13,719 bases of DNA from an uncultured Eubacteriales bacterium (GCA_900320235.1 ONRO01000168.1:1-13719); one strand, 5' to 3'; shown: positions 1-8,378, counted from the first letter of the stretch. The notes: generated by a model from the letters alone, not told the origin. Numbers and translations are program-made.

Positions 1-142
1 AAGGGCACTTCCTGCGGGCGCGTCACGCTGTTCGTGTAAAATAATTCTGGGTGTTTTTAGGCAGAAAGAATATCAGCAGTTCAGGCTTAAAAAGCCGGGC
101 GGTGCCGGAGTAAAACTTTTTCAGGCTATATTAGCCGTGAAT

Positions 143-169
143 CGCGACCCCGGCGGCACGCCGGTCGCG
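143..169. other. Strong GC-rich stem-loop upstream of purL promoter
   Basis: Bases 143-149 pair with 163-169 over seven base pairs. After a two-base CC bulge (150-151), three more pairs form (152-154 with 160-162) around a GGCAC loop. No T-tract follows, so it is not a classical intrinsic terminator. It lies 19 bases upstream of the -35 box of the purL promoter. Nearby, TTCAGGCT occurs twice (80-87 and 120-127), and the hexamer pair at 89-94 and 116-121 is complementary around a CCGG/CCGG core. Possible roles are the end of an upstream transcript or an interspersed intergenic repeat. Confidence 0.4.
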
Positions 170-187
170 CTGTCGGTTGTTAGTGTA

Positions 188-216
188 TTGAAAAATAACG
201 TGAAGTGTGTTAGAAT
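188..216 (+). promoter_or_regulatory. Probable sigma-A promoter of purL
   Basis: TTGAAA (188-193) and TAGAAT (211-216) are separated by exactly 17 bases. A TG dinucleotide at 208-209 gives an extended -10 element. Transcription would start near 223, leaving a leader of about 42 nt. That leader holds only a 4-bp stem (235-238 with 245-248), which is too little for a purine riboswitch. The match was made by eye. Confidence 0.65.
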
Positions 217-264
217 ATGGGTAACTGTAATAAACCGATTATTTTCGGAGATAGGTGGATAATT

Positions 265-3200
265 ATGGCAGTAAAAAGAATTTTTGTGGAAAAGAAAAGC
301 GGCTTCGATGTAGAGGCTTCTAATCTTACAGCTGATATTCAGAAAAGTCTTGGTCTGACAGCTGTTGAAAATGTAAGAATAATCAATCGCTACGATATCA
401 GCGGTATTGATGGTGAGGATTTTGAAAAAGCTAAGAAAACTATCCTCAGCGAAACTAATGCTGATACTGTCTATGACGAGGTTCTTCCCGAAAACAGCGA
501 CTATCGTATCTTTGCTATGGAATATCTCCCCGGTCAGTATGATCAGAGAGCTGATTCCGCTGCTCAGTGCGTTCAGCTCCTTACTCAGGGTGAGCGTCCC
601 CAGGTCGTTTCTGCTAAGGTCATCGGTGTGAAAGGTGATATAAGCAATGCTGATTTTGATAAGATCAAGCATTATCTCATTAACCCTGTGGAATCTCGTG
701 AGGCTTCACTGGATAAGCCGGAATCTCTTGATCTTAAATCTGATATTCCCGCTGATGTTGCTGTGGTTGACGGCTTTATCAAATGGAATGACGATGAAAT
801 GAAGCAGTATTTTGACAGCATGGGCTTCGCTATGACACTCTCTGATCTGAAATTCTGCCGTGATTATTTCCGTGATGATGAGCACAGAGATCCGACTGTA
901 ACTGAGCTTCGTGTTATCGATACTTACTGGTCAGATCACTGCCGTCATACTACCTTCCTTACTAGACTTGAGAAAATTGATATAGAAAAATCTGAGCTTA
1001 CCAGAACTATTGAAGATGCTCTCGCTCTTTACTATGAAAGCAGAGAGGAAATCTATGGCAAGGACAGCAACAGGGATGTTTCTCTTATGGATATGGCTCT
1101 TGTCGGTATGAAGCTGCTCAGAAAAAGAGGTCTTATTCCTGATCTTGATCAGAGCGATGAGATAAATGCCTGCTCAATTGAGGTCCCCGTTACTATCGAC
1201 GGCAAAACAGAGCAGTGGCTCGTTCAGTTCAAAAACGAAACTCACAACCATCCTACTGAAATTGAACCCTTCGGCGGTGCTGCAACCTGTCTTGGCGGCG
1301 CTATCCGTGACCCGCTTTCAGGACGTGCCTATGTCTATCAGGCAATGCGTGTTACAGGTTCGAGTGACCCGACTGTTCCTTTTGAAAAAACTATGGAAGG
1401 CAAGCTCCCTTCAAGAAAGATCACAACCGGGGCTGCTCAGGGTTACAGCTCTTACGGTAATCAGATCGGTCTTGCAACAGGTCAGGTCGTGGAGCTTTAT
1501 GACCCCGGCTATGCTGCAAAGAGAATGGAGATAGGCGCAGTTATTGGTGCTTCTCCAAAGGAAAATGTCGTAAGAGGCGTTCCTGCTCCGGATGATATTA
1601 TCGTTCTTCTCGGCGGAAGAACCGGACGTGACGGCTGCGGCGGTGCAACAGGCTCTTCTAAGGCTCATACTATGGATTCTATCGAAACATGCGGCGCTGA
1701 GGTACAGAAGGGTAATCCGCCCACAGAAAGAAAAATTCAGAGACTTTTCAGAAACAAGACTGTTTCTACTATGATAAAGCGCTGCAATGACTTCGGCGCA
1801 GGCGGCGTCTGCGTTGCTATCGGTGAGCTTGCAGACGGTCTTACTGTTGATCTTGACAAGGTTACTAAAAAATATGACGGACTTGACGGCACAGAGCTCG
1901 CTATCTCTGAATCACAGGAAAGAATGGCTGTTGTGCTTGAGGCAAAGGATGTTGACCGCTTTATTGCAGAGGCTGATAAGGAAAATCTTGAGGCTACTGC
2001 TGTTGCAGTCGTTACTGAAACTCCAAGACTAACTATGAACTGGAGAGGAAAGACTATCGTTGATCTCAGCAGAGCTTTCCTCAATACAAACGGTGTTACT
2101 CAGGTCGCTCAGGCTTACATAACTGCGCCTGACGCTGAAAATAATTACCGCACTCATGCACCGGCTGTTCTTGTCGGTATGGATACTGCAGAAAGCTTTA
2201 AGGCAAACCTTGGCAGACTCGAGGTTTGCTCTCAGAGAGGTCTTTCTGAGCGTTTTGACGCAAGTATCGGCGCTGCTACCGTTATGATGCCCTTCGGCGG
2301 AAAAACCCAGCTTACTCCTGAGGAGGCTATGGCTGCAAAGATCCCGCTGCTTGAGGGCGAAACTGATGATGCTACTGCAATGTCATTCGGCTATATTCCC
2401 GGAATTGCAAAATGGAGTCCGTTCCATGGTTCAGCTTTCGCTGTGACAGAGTCGCTTTCAAAGCTTCTTGCTATCGGTGCAGATCCGCTTACGGCAAGAC
2501 TGACCTTCCAGGAGTATTTTGAAAGACTGCATGATGTTCCTGAGCGCTGGGGTAAGCCGGCAGCTGCACTTCTCGGCTCACTTGTTGCTCAGATCAGAAT
2601 GGGTCTTCCGTCTATCGGCGGCAAGGACAGTATGTCAGGTTCCTTCGAGGATCTCGATGTTCCGCCGACACTCGTAAGCTTCGCTGTTGCAATGACAAAG
2701 GCTTCAAAAACTATCTCTGCTGAATTCAAAAAGGCAGGCTCAAGAGTTATATATGTTCCTGTTCCTGAGGACAAGGCTGCAATGCTGCCTGACTGGGAAA
2801 AGCTAAAGGCTGTGTACCGTGCTGTATCTGCACTTATGGGTGAGGGCAAGGTGCTTGCGGCTTCAACTGTAAAAGAGGGCGGTGCAGCTGCTGCTGTTGC
2901 AAAGATGTCCTTCGGCAACAAGATCGGCTTTACATTTGCAAAGGAACTTACAGCTGATGAACTTTATGCTCCGCTTTCAGGCTCGCTTATCCTTGAGCTT
3001 GCAGACGGTGCAGAGCTTTCAGGCGATGTTCTTTTCTATGAGCTTGGTACTACAACCGACAAGGAAGTAATCACTGTAAACGGTGCAGAGCTTGCAATTG
3101 ATGAGCTTATCGATATCTGGGGCGCAAAGCTTGAGAGCGTATTCCCGACAAAGGCTAAGTGCCCTGAGATCACAAAGAATATCCCGCTTTACACCGAAAG

Positions 3201-4029
3201 AAATACTTCTTCTCCTGTTATCAGAACAGCTGTACCGAAAGTGTTTATCCCTGTATTCCCGGGCACAAACTGTGAGGTCGATACAGCAAGAGCTTTTGCA
3301 AAGGCAGGCGCAGATCCTCAGCTTCTTATCGTTCGTAATCTTACTCCGGATGCTATTGAGGAAACAATCTCCGAAATGGTAAGGCTTATCAATGATTCTC
3401 AGATGATAATGCTCCCCGGCGGATTCTCAGGCGGTGACGAGCCGGACGGTTCGGGTAAATTCATTGCAACTACTTTCCGTAACCCGAGAGTCAGCGAGGC
3501 TGTAAATGAGCTTCTGAAAAAACGTGACGGTCTTATGCTCGGTATCTGCAACGGCTTCCAGGCACTTATCAAGCTTGGTCTTGTGCCCTACGGCGAGATA
3601 AGAGAGCTTAAACCTGACGACCCGACTCTTACATATAACACTATCGGCAGACATATTTCTCATATGGCATATACAAGAGTTACATCTGTGAAATCACCGT
3701 GGCTTTCAGGCGTAAATGCAGGCGATGTATTCTCTGTCCCGATCTCACACGGCGAGGGCAGATTCGTTGCAACTGATGAAATGCTTGACACACTCATCAG
3801 AAACGGTCAGATCGCAACTCAGTATGTTGACCTTGAGGGCAATCCTTCAGGAAATATCGAATTCAATACAAACGGTTCTGTTTGTGCTATCGAGGGTATC
3901 ACAAGTCCGGACGGACGTGTCCTCGGAAAGATGGGCCATTCCGAAAGAAAGGGCGAAAACCTTTATTTCAATACCCCGTTTGAAAAGGATCAGAAACTCT
4001 TTGAAAGCGGCGTAGCTTACTTTAAATAA
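265..4029 (+). CDS. purL: Phosphoribosylformylglycinamidine synthase, single-chain (clade II)
   Basis: This enzyme makes formylglycinamidine ribonucleotide from FGAR, glutamine and ATP, the fourth step of de novo purine synthesis, in the cytoplasm. The protein is 1254 aa, normal for the large fused PurL clade of clostridia (TIGR01857-type). An N-terminal PurS-like segment (about 1-90) is followed by the linker motif SDHCRH (223-228), then NETHNHPTEIEPFGG (324 onward) of the ATP-binding synthase half, a second AIRS-like half, and a C-terminal class I glutamine amidotransferase domain from about residue 993. The nucleophile is Cys1095 in GICNGFQ and the triad is completed by His1225 and Glu1227 in GHSER, so it looks fully active. 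The ATG at 265 is preferred because AGGTGG (253-258) sits six bases upstream; an in-frame ATG at 217 abuts the -10 box and lacks an SD. No other pur gene is adjacent, so it is probably transcribed alone. Confidence 0.97.
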   Translation: MAVKRIFVEKKSGFDVEASNLTADIQKSLGLTAVENVRIINRYDISGIDGEDFEKAKKTILSETNADTVYDEVLPENSDYRIFAMEYLPGQYDQRADSAAQCVQLLTQGERPQVVSAKVIGVKGDISNADFDKIKHYLINPVESREASLDKPESLDLKSDIPADVAVVDGFIKWNDDEMKQYFDSMGFAMTLSDLKFCRDYFRDDEHRDPTVTELRVIDTYWSDHCRHTTFLTRLEKIDIEKSELTRTIEDALALYYESREEIYGKDSNRDVSLMDMALVGMKLLRKRGLIPDLDQSDEINACSIEVPVTIDGKTEQWLVQFKNETHNHPTEIEPFGGAATCLGGAIRDPLSGRAYVYQAMRVTGSSDPTVPFEKTMEGKLPSRKITTGAAQGYSSYGNQIGLATGQVVELYDPGYAAKRMEIGAVIGASPKENVVRGVPAPDDIIVLLGGRTGRDGCGGATGSSKAHTMDSIETCGAEVQKGNPPTERKIQRLFRNKTVSTMIKRCNDFGAGGVCVAIGELADGLTVDLDKVTKKYDGLDGTELAISESQERMAVVLEAKDVDRFIAEADKENLEATAVAVVTETPRLTMNWRGKTIVDLSRAFLNTNGVTQVAQAYITAPDAENNYRTHAPAVLVGMDTAESFKANLGRLEVCSQRGLSERFDASIGAATVMMPFGGKTQLTPEEAMAAKIPLLEGETDDATAMSFGYIPGIAKWSPFHGSAFAVTESLSKLLAIGADPLTARLTFQEYFERLHDVPERWGKPAAALLGSLVAQIRMGLPSIGGKDSMSGSFEDLDVPPTLVSFAVAMTKASKTISAEFKKAGSRVIYVPVPEDKAAMLPDWEKLKAVYRAVSALMGEGKVLAASTVKEGGAAAAVAKMSFGNKIGFTFAKELTADELYAPLSGSLILELADGAELSGDVLFYELGTTTDKEVITVNGAELAIDELIDIWGAKLESVFPTKAKCPEITKNIPLYTERNTSSPVIRTAVPKVFIPVFPGTNCEVDTARAFAKAGADPQLLIVRNLTPDAIEETISEMVRLINDSQMIMLPGGFSGGDEPDGSGKFIATTFRNPRVSEAVNELLKKRDGLMLGICNGFQALIKLGLVPYGEIRELKPDDPTLTYNTIGRHISHMAYTRVTSVKSPWLSGVNAGDVFSVPISHGEGRFVATDEMLDTLIRNGQIATQYVDLEGNPSGNIEFNTNGSVCAIEGITSPDGRVLGKMGHSERKGENLYFNTPFEKDQKLFESGVAYFK

Positions 4030-4041
4030 TTATATTATGTT

Positions 4042-4070
4042 ATGCCGGGGCGTTCCCGGTATGACTTTTA
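4042..4070 (+). terminator. Intrinsic terminator after purL
   Basis: Bases 4042-4049 pair with 4055-4062 (eight pairs, one G-U) around a five-base loop, followed by GACTTTTA. The T-run is short, so termination may be partial. It starts 12 bases after the purL stop. Confidence 0.6.
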
Positions 4071-4206
4071 TAACTGAAACAATGTATAAAAGGCTGTTCC
4101 GGTCAGCAGCTTATGAAGATATGCACAGATACGGCTTTTTATACGCAGACTTTTCTTTGAAAATGTGCGGCAGCAGTATTTCTGTTTTGACAAAGGAGAT
4201 GATCGC

Positions 4207-5397
4207 ATGAAAAAGGTTCTTTCAATTATTTTTGCTTCCCTTATGGTTTCAGCATTGATCTCAGGATGTAAGAATACTCCGCCTGAGCAGAACCCGGGAC
4301 GTTCTGATGATGATCAGAGCAGTGTTTCTTCCGTGACTCAGGATTCAGAAAAAACTGATGATTCTCAGGCTCAGTCGTCAGATGCTCCGAACGGAGATGA
4401 TTCCGGTGCAGAGTCATCTGAGGAGAAGGAAAGCAGTGCCGCTCAGGATTCAGAGCCGGAGGTTTCTTCAGATGTATCATCTGCATCCGGAAATAAGACC
4501 GTTGATATTTCAGATGTCAATGTCAGACCGGCTGACTGGACGGTTGTTGAATGGGAGAATTATTCAAACCAGTATTTCACGCTCACTATCCCCAAGGGCT
4601 GGCAGGTACAATGGCAGGGAGATGCTAACCGTCTGGAATGGATGGCGACAGCTCCTGACTTAACTGTGGGAATGTATAATATTGACCACGATTATGCATC
4701 AAAGGATGCTTCCATGATGCAGGCTCTCGGAATGAATATGTCGCTTCAGGATGGTACAGTAGAAGAGTATTTCAAGACAAAATTTGCTGCTTCGACGGAG
4801 TATTTCAATATTCAGAATTCATGCGTTCCGGCAAATAAGGAATTTATCCAGTCTCTTATCCCGAAATATCCTATGAGGGATTATCAGACTATCTATGCGA
4901 CCTTCAAGGACGATAATGTGGAGGGAGAGGGCATTTACTCGGCAGCGGTGATGGAATCCCGTGATGTTGTTATACGGGGAGCAAATTACGGAACGTGGTC
5001 GATCAACTGCGTTATTTCCCAGTGGGCACCACAGGGTCAGTTTGTAAGCTGGTCGCCGGTTCTTGCTGAGCTTGCAACCTCGTTTAAATATACTGATTAT
5101 TATATTCAGGAGTGGCGTGCGATTGCCCAGTCCATAGGAGAACCTACCTCCAGCGTAAACGATACCGATCCTGTTCTTGAGGCTTTTGAGGAAAGAAACA
5201 AGTCTGATACTATCATTCAGGAAAAACGCTCGGATATGATCGGAGAATATGAGCGTGTCTATGACAATGAATCAGGCAATATCTACCGTGCATATAACGG
5301 TTTCCTTGACGATATCGGAGATCAGAGCAGATATACGGCCATTACAGATAATCAGTATACTCAGGGTTATGTGGGCTGGATAGATAAACTGGAATAA
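4207..5397 (+). CDS. Secreted lipoprotein of unknown function
   Basis: This is a predicted lipoprotein of 396 aa, exported by Sec and anchored to the outer face of the membrane. Residues 1-20 form a typical signal: two lysines, a hydrophobic core and the lipobox LISGC, with the lipidated Cys at about residue 20. Residues about 24-95 are a low-complexity Ser/Asp/Glu/Gln-rich linker that probably spans the cell wall. The folded part begins near DWTVVEWENYSNQYF and includes a stretch (YFTLTIPKGWQV) resembling the start of PsbP-like or similar beta-rich surface domains. The C-terminus contains YRAYNGFLDD and QYTQGYVGWIDK. I cannot name the family. The ATG at 4207 is chosen over 4165 because AAAGGAG (4192-4198) lies eight bases upstream and the signal peptide begins there. 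No clear promoter was found in 4071-4206. It ends before a strong terminator. Confidence 0.9.
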   Translation: MKKVLSIIFASLMVSALISGCKNTPPEQNPGRSDDDQSSVSSVTQDSEKTDDSQAQSSDAPNGDDSGAESSEEKESSAAQDSEPEVSSDVSSASGNKTVDISDVNVRPADWTVVEWENYSNQYFTLTIPKGWQVQWQGDANRLEWMATAPDLTVGMYNIDHDYASKDASMMQALGMNMSLQDGTVEEYFKTKFAASTEYFNIQNSCVPANKEFIQSLIPKYPMRDYQTIYATFKDDNVEGEGIYSAAVMESRDVVIRGANYGTWSINCVISQWAPQGQFVSWSPVLAELATSFKYTDYYIQEWRAIAQSIGEPTSSVNDTDPVLEAFEERNKSDTIIQEKRSDMIGEYERVYDNESGNIYRAYNGFLDDIGDQSRYTAITDNQYTQGYVGWIDKLE

Positions 5398-5404
5398 TGC
5401 TGAA

Positions 5405-5439
5405 TCGGAAAATAACACAAGCTTTCCGAAAGTGTTTTA
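5405..5439. other. Overlapping stem-loops after the lipoprotein gene
   Basis: A perfect 7-bp inverted repeat (5405-5411 with 5423-5429) overlaps an alternative stem formed by AACAC (5414-5418) and GTGTT (5432-5436), which is followed by TTAT. The two structures are mutually exclusive. They may help define the lipoprotein mRNA 3' end, but the larger hairpin just downstream is the better terminator. Confidence 0.3.
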
Positions 5440-5449
5440 TCATAATAAT

Positions 5450-5491
5450 AAACGGGGCTGCCGCACTTCATTGATGCGACAGTCCCGTTTT
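5450..5491. terminator. Strong bidirectional terminator between convergent genes
   Basis: Bases 5450-5465 pair with 5475-5490 over 16 positions with a single C/A mismatch (5461/5479), one G-U pair and a nine-base loop. The plus-strand side ends in TTTT. On the minus strand the stem is followed by TTTATTATTAT. It lies between the rightward lipoprotein gene and the leftward radical SAM operon and probably terminates both. Confidence 0.8.
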
Positions 5492-5496
5492 CAATT

Positions 5497-5518
5497 CTGC
5501 CTTGAGGCAGTTTTATTT
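5497..5518 (+). terminator. Second small terminator hairpin
   Basis: CTGCC (5497-5501) and GGCAG (5506-5510) form a five-pair stem with loop TTGA, followed by TTTTATTT. It is a back-up for rightward transcription. The tail reaches the final codons of the leftward radical SAM gene, so terminator and stop codon are packed together. Confidence 0.5.
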
Positions 5519-6390
5519 CAGTCCCACAGGCTCAGCTGCTGCGGGACATTTTTTTCTTCAAATTTATTCAGATATTCAAATATCTGTGTGTTGTCATGCA
5601 TGATACCGTGTTCATGGCAGAAACTGTGGAAAAGCTTCATAAGCCCGGCATTGTGCGGACTGTTGATTGCATAGCGGTCGCCGAAATTACGGATATACCG
5701 ATCTGTCATGCCGGGAAAATGCCTGTCAAGCTGACGATAGAAATATTCCCTGTTTCCTTCACGCAGCGTAAGCCCCATATTGAAGCAGAGTATTCCCTTG
5801 ACTCCGGCATTTGCACATATCTCAAGAATACTGCTGATATTTTCCCTTGTGTCATTGATAAACGGCAGTATCGGACACAGCCACACAACAGTAGGAATAC
5901 CTTCATCATGCAGTTTTTTCAGTGCTTCCGCTCTTTGTGCGGTGGTGCTGACATTCGGCTCGATTATCCTGCAAAGTGCTTCGTCTGCTGTTGTAAGCGT
6001 CATCTGTACAACTGCCTTTGTTTTTTCATTGATGCGCCGCAGTATATCCGTATCCCTCAGCACATTTGCGGATTTTGTATGAACTGTCGCTCCGAAGCCG
6101 TATTTTTCAATCAGCAGCAGAGCTTTTCTTGTCTGCCCGAGCTGCAGCTCAAGCGGAATATACGGGTCTGTCATTGCTCCCGTTCCGATCATGCAGCATT
6201 TCTTTCTTCTCCTTAGCGTATCTTCAAGAAGCTCAAGCGCATTCTCCTTGACTTCGATATCTTCAAAGTCATGCTCCATATTATAGCATCTGCTTCGTGA
6301 ATCGCAGTATATACAGCCGTGCTGACAGCCACGGTACAGATTCATTCCGTTATTTCGGGACAGTATTCCCTTTACCTTTTTATAATGCAT
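5518..6390 (-). CDS. SPL-family radical SAM protein
   Basis: This is a 290-aa radical SAM enzyme resembling the SplB-like/Rv2578c group (COG1533). The cluster motif C-x3-C-x2-C is at Cys22, Cys26 and Cys29 in YRGCQHGCIYCDSRS, which would bind the [4Fe-4S] cluster that cleaves S-adenosylmethionine. Further family marks are GTGAMTDPYIPLE (about 69-81) and a TIM-barrel-like body with WLCPILPFINDT. The substrate of this subgroup is unknown; it is related to spore photoproduct lyase, but DNA repair should not be assumed. An ATG start at 6390 is preferred: GGGGTG lies six bases upstream and relatives begin with MHY. A GTG at 6399 would add three residues but sits on the SD-like sequence. It is the last gene of the leftward operon, 36 bases after queH. 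Confidence 0.88.
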   Translation of the reverse strand: MHYKKVKGILSRNNGMNLYRGCQHGCIYCDSRSRCYNMEHDFEDIEVKENALELLEDTLRRRKKCCMIGTGAMTDPYIPLELQLGQTRKALLLIEKYGFGATVHTKSANVLRDTDILRRINEKTKAVVQMTLTTADEALCRIIEPNVSTTAQRAEALKKLHDEGIPTVVWLCPILPFINDTRENISSILEICANAGVKGILCFNMGLTLREGNREYFYRQLDRHFPGMTDRYIRNFGDRYAINSPHNAGLMKLFHSFCHEHGIMHDNTQIFEYLNKFEEKNVPQQLSLWD

Positions 6391-6414
6391 TGCTGTCACC
6401 CCGGATATGTTTAC

Positions 6415-6447
6415 TTTTTGCGGAATTCAGCCGTTTTTTGCGGAATT
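6415..6447. repeat. 13-bp direct repeat spanning the queH stop codon
   Basis: TTTTTGCGGAATT occurs at 6415-6427 and again at 6435-6447, a 20-base period. In the queH reading direction the first copy encodes the penultimate residues (NSAK), then comes the TGA stop (6427-6429), and the second copy lies in the untranslated gap before the radical SAM gene. It looks like a small tandem duplication. Confidence 0.6.
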
Positions 6448-7071
6448 TCTCATTGCTGCCTCTGCTTTTGAATAAACACAGCCGCAGTAATTCTGACGGT
6501 AAAGACTGAATTTTGCTGAAAGCTCTGTCGAACGCTTGTAGCCGCCACGCTTTTTGAAATCTGAATACAGATATGGTACGCCGTAAAGTCCGCTTATCTC
6601 TTTTCCGATTGCATTGAGTACCATACTGTCTTTTTGCGGTGAGATCGACAGCGTTGTCGTGAAATAGTCGCTGCCGCTTTGCCTTGCCGCTATCGCTGCT
6701 TCCTCAAGACGCATACGGTAGCATTTCAGACAGCGTGCACCCCGCTCCGGCTCTTTTTCAAGCCCTTTCGCCATTTCAAAAAATCGCTCCGGCTCGTATT
6801 TCCCTTCGATAAAACCAACCTGCGGACACATCTCACTGATAAGCCGCTGTATTTCATCAACACGATGGCGGTATTCTGATTCCGGAGATATATTCGGATT
6901 GTAATAGAATACTGTGATGTCAAAATATTGTGTCAGGTATTCAAGTACATAGCTGCTGCACGGTGCACAGCAGCTATGCAGCAAAAGACCCGGACGTGTG
7001 CCCGAGTCTTTTATTTTCTTCAGTGTTTCGTCAAGTACCAGCTGGTAGTTGACTCTGGGTGTCTGTTTCAT
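6427..7071 (-). CDS. queH: Epoxyqueuosine reductase QueH
   Basis: QueH performs the last step of tRNA queuosine synthesis, reducing epoxyqueuosine to queuosine in the anticodon loop of GUN-decoding tRNAs. It is the non-cobalamin replacement for QueG (DUF208 family). The 214-aa length is normal. Family motifs are all present: HSCCAPC (Cys34, Cys35, Cys38), RCLKCYRMRL (Cys114, Cys117), TTTLSISPQK (138-147), DFKKRGGYKRS (171-181) and QNYCGC (Cys196, Cys198). These cysteines are the expected ligands of the Fe-S/iron centre. No other queuosine genes are nearby. The ATG at 7071 starts 11 bases after the stop of the preceding gene with only a weak GGTG SD, suggesting translational coupling within the operon. 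Confidence 0.93.
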   Translation of the reverse strand: MKQTPRVNYQLVLDETLKKIKDSGTRPGLLLHSCCAPCSSYVLEYLTQYFDITVFYYNPNISPESEYRHRVDEIQRLISEMCPQVGFIEGKYEPERFFEMAKGLEKEPERGARCLKCYRMRLEEAAIAARQSGSDYFTTTLSISPQKDSMVLNAIGKEISGLYGVPYLYSDFKKRGGYKRSTELSAKFSLYRQNYCGCVYSKAEAAMRNSAKNG

Positions 7072-7082
7072 ATGTCACCATT

Positions 7083-8378
7083 TCAGTCTGCGGAAGGCTC
7101 TGCCTTTCCGTTTTTATTCATCTGCTCTCTTGCAACTGCAAGCATAAGCTTTATTCGGTTTTCCTGATTTACCTTCGGTGCGCCCGGATCGTAGTCTATC
7201 GCAACAATATTTGCTCTCTGATCGAGCATCTTGATGGGTCTTATCATTCCCTTGCCGTTTATATGATTCGGCAGACAGCCGAAGGGCTGTGTGCAGACGA
7301 TGTTTTCAAAGCCGCTTTCAATAAGCTCAAGCATTTCTCCTGTCAGAAGCCAGCCTTCGCCCATCTTGCTTCCATAGCCTACCATTCCCTTGACAAGGGA
7401 TTTTGTATGCGCATATGTGCCGTTCGGACGGAAACCGTATTTTTTCTGACTGTTTATTATCAGCTCCTCAAGACTTATCAGGTAATTGAAAAGCTTTTTG
7501 ACAACAAGATATTTTGCCTTGCTGCCGCCGTATAGGGTGATATCCTCCATACGGTTATCTACCTTGAACAGTGCAAAGCCCAGTATGCCGGGCAGATTTA
7601 CCTCACAGCCCTGATCATACAGAAACTGCTCAAGGTTATTATTTCCAAGCCCGGAGTATTTAACGTAGATCTCGCCGACGATTCCGACCTTCACTTTCGG
7701 CACTCTGTTTACCTTTACCTTTGAAAAATCATTTGCAATGCTGTCAAGGTTTTCGGCTATTTCCTTTTTGGTGAAGCCATGGCCGTTTGCAAGTGTTTCT
7801 GTCAGCTTGTCGATCCATTTCTGGACGAGGGCTGCACTGTCGCCCTTATTGATCTCATAGGGCTTTGTCTGATTGTCAAGAGCCATTATCATATCGCCGT
7901 AGATCAGTCCTGCTGCAATGCGGCGTATCATGGGCAGGGTGAGTGAAAAGCCGCTGTTCTTTTCAAGTCCCGACATATTCAGGGAAATGACCGGAACGTT
8001 TTCAAAGCCTGCCTTTACAAGTGCCTTCCTCAGAAGATGTATATAATTTGACGCACGGCAGCCGCCGCCTGTCTGTGTTATCATAAGTGCGGTTTTGTTT
8101 ACGTCATATTTTCCGCTCTGGAGTGCGTGTATCAGCTGTCCGATTACCAGCAGGGCAGGGTAACAGGTGTCGTTATGCACATATTTCAGTCCTACCTGAG
8201 CAATCTCGGGGCCTTCGTTTTCAAGAAGAACTGCCTTGTAGCCGTAATGAATGAATACATTGCTCATTATGCTGAAATGTATCCTTGCCATCATCGGTAT
8301 GAGGATGGTATATTCTTCCTTTTTCATTTCCTTGGTAAAAACCAGTCTGCCGGTTTTGTCATATACCAGCTTTGCCAT
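7083..8378 (-). CDS. HgdB-like/COG3581 partner of the activase
   Basis: This 431-aa protein corresponds to the C-terminal third of the large clostridial activase-dehydratase proteins and is related to the HgdB-like 2-hydroxyacyl-CoA dehydratase fold. Visible marks are FTKEMKKEEYTILIPMM at the start, YVHNDTCYPALLVIGQ (Cys72), TQTGGGCRASNY (Cys107) and VCTQPFGCLPNH (Cys362, Cys368). These cysteines are plausible Fe-S ligands. By analogy it should accept low-potential electrons from the activase encoded just upstream, but its substrate is unknown and dehydratase activity is not shown. It has its own SD (AAGGCGG) before the ATG at 8378, and an in-frame TGA seven codons upstream of that ATG excludes a longer product. 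It is the second gene of the leftward operon. Confidence 0.85.
   Translation of the reverse strand: MAKLVYDKTGRLVFTKEMKKEEYTILIPMMARIHFSIMSNVFIHYGYKAVLLENEGPEIAQVGLKYVHNDTCYPALLVIGQLIHALQSGKYDVNKTALMITQTGGGCRASNYIHLLRKALVKAGFENVPVISLNMSGLEKNSGFSLTLPMIRRIAAGLIYGDMIMALDNQTKPYEINKGDSAALVQKWIDKLTETLANGHGFTKKEIAENLDSIANDFSKVKVNRVPKVKVGIVGEIYVKYSGLGNNNLEQFLYDQGCEVNLPGILGFALFKVDNRMEDITLYGGSKAKYLVVKKLFNYLISLEELIINSQKKYGFRPNGTYAHTKSLVKGMVGYGSKMGEGWLLTGEMLELIESGFENIVCTQPFGCLPNHINGKGMIRPIKMLDQRANIVAIDYDPGAPKVNQENRIKLMLAVAREQMNKNGKAEPSAD

Larger units (their letters stand above)
2..262 (+). other. Start-less open frame entering from left edge
   Basis: The frame beginning at base 2 has no stop for 86 codons and ends with TAA at 260-262, two bases before the purL ATG. 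It has no convincing internal start with an SD, and the purL promoter (188-216) lies inside it. It could be the 3' end of an upstream gene, but the translation (for example the stretch KKPGGAGVKLF, then NRDPGGTPVAL) matches no family I recognise. Its last third would overlap the purL promoter and leader. A run this long by chance is uncommon but possible. I treat it as unproven; an intergenic repeat that happens to stay open is an equally good reading. Confidence 0.2.

Noticed and set aside
1..264. Possible purine riboswitch or PurR box upstream of purL
   Set aside because: No conserved purine-aptamer core was visible. The only palindrome of note, CACG/CGTG (24-27, 33-36), does not match a PurBox, and the predicted leader is only about 42 nt.
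217..264. Upstream start for PurL adding 16 residues
   Set aside because: The ATG at 217 directly follows the -10 box and would lie before the expected transcription start; no SD precedes it.
121..672. Long open frame antisense to the start of purL
   Set aside because: It lies opposite the well-supported purL coding sequence and its translation shows no family features. It is best explained as a shadow of purL codon use.
5596..6216. Rightward open frame of about 200 codons inside the radical SAM gene
   Set aside because: It is antisense to a gene with clear catalytic motifs, and its Cys/His/Phe-rich translation is typical of a shadow frame.
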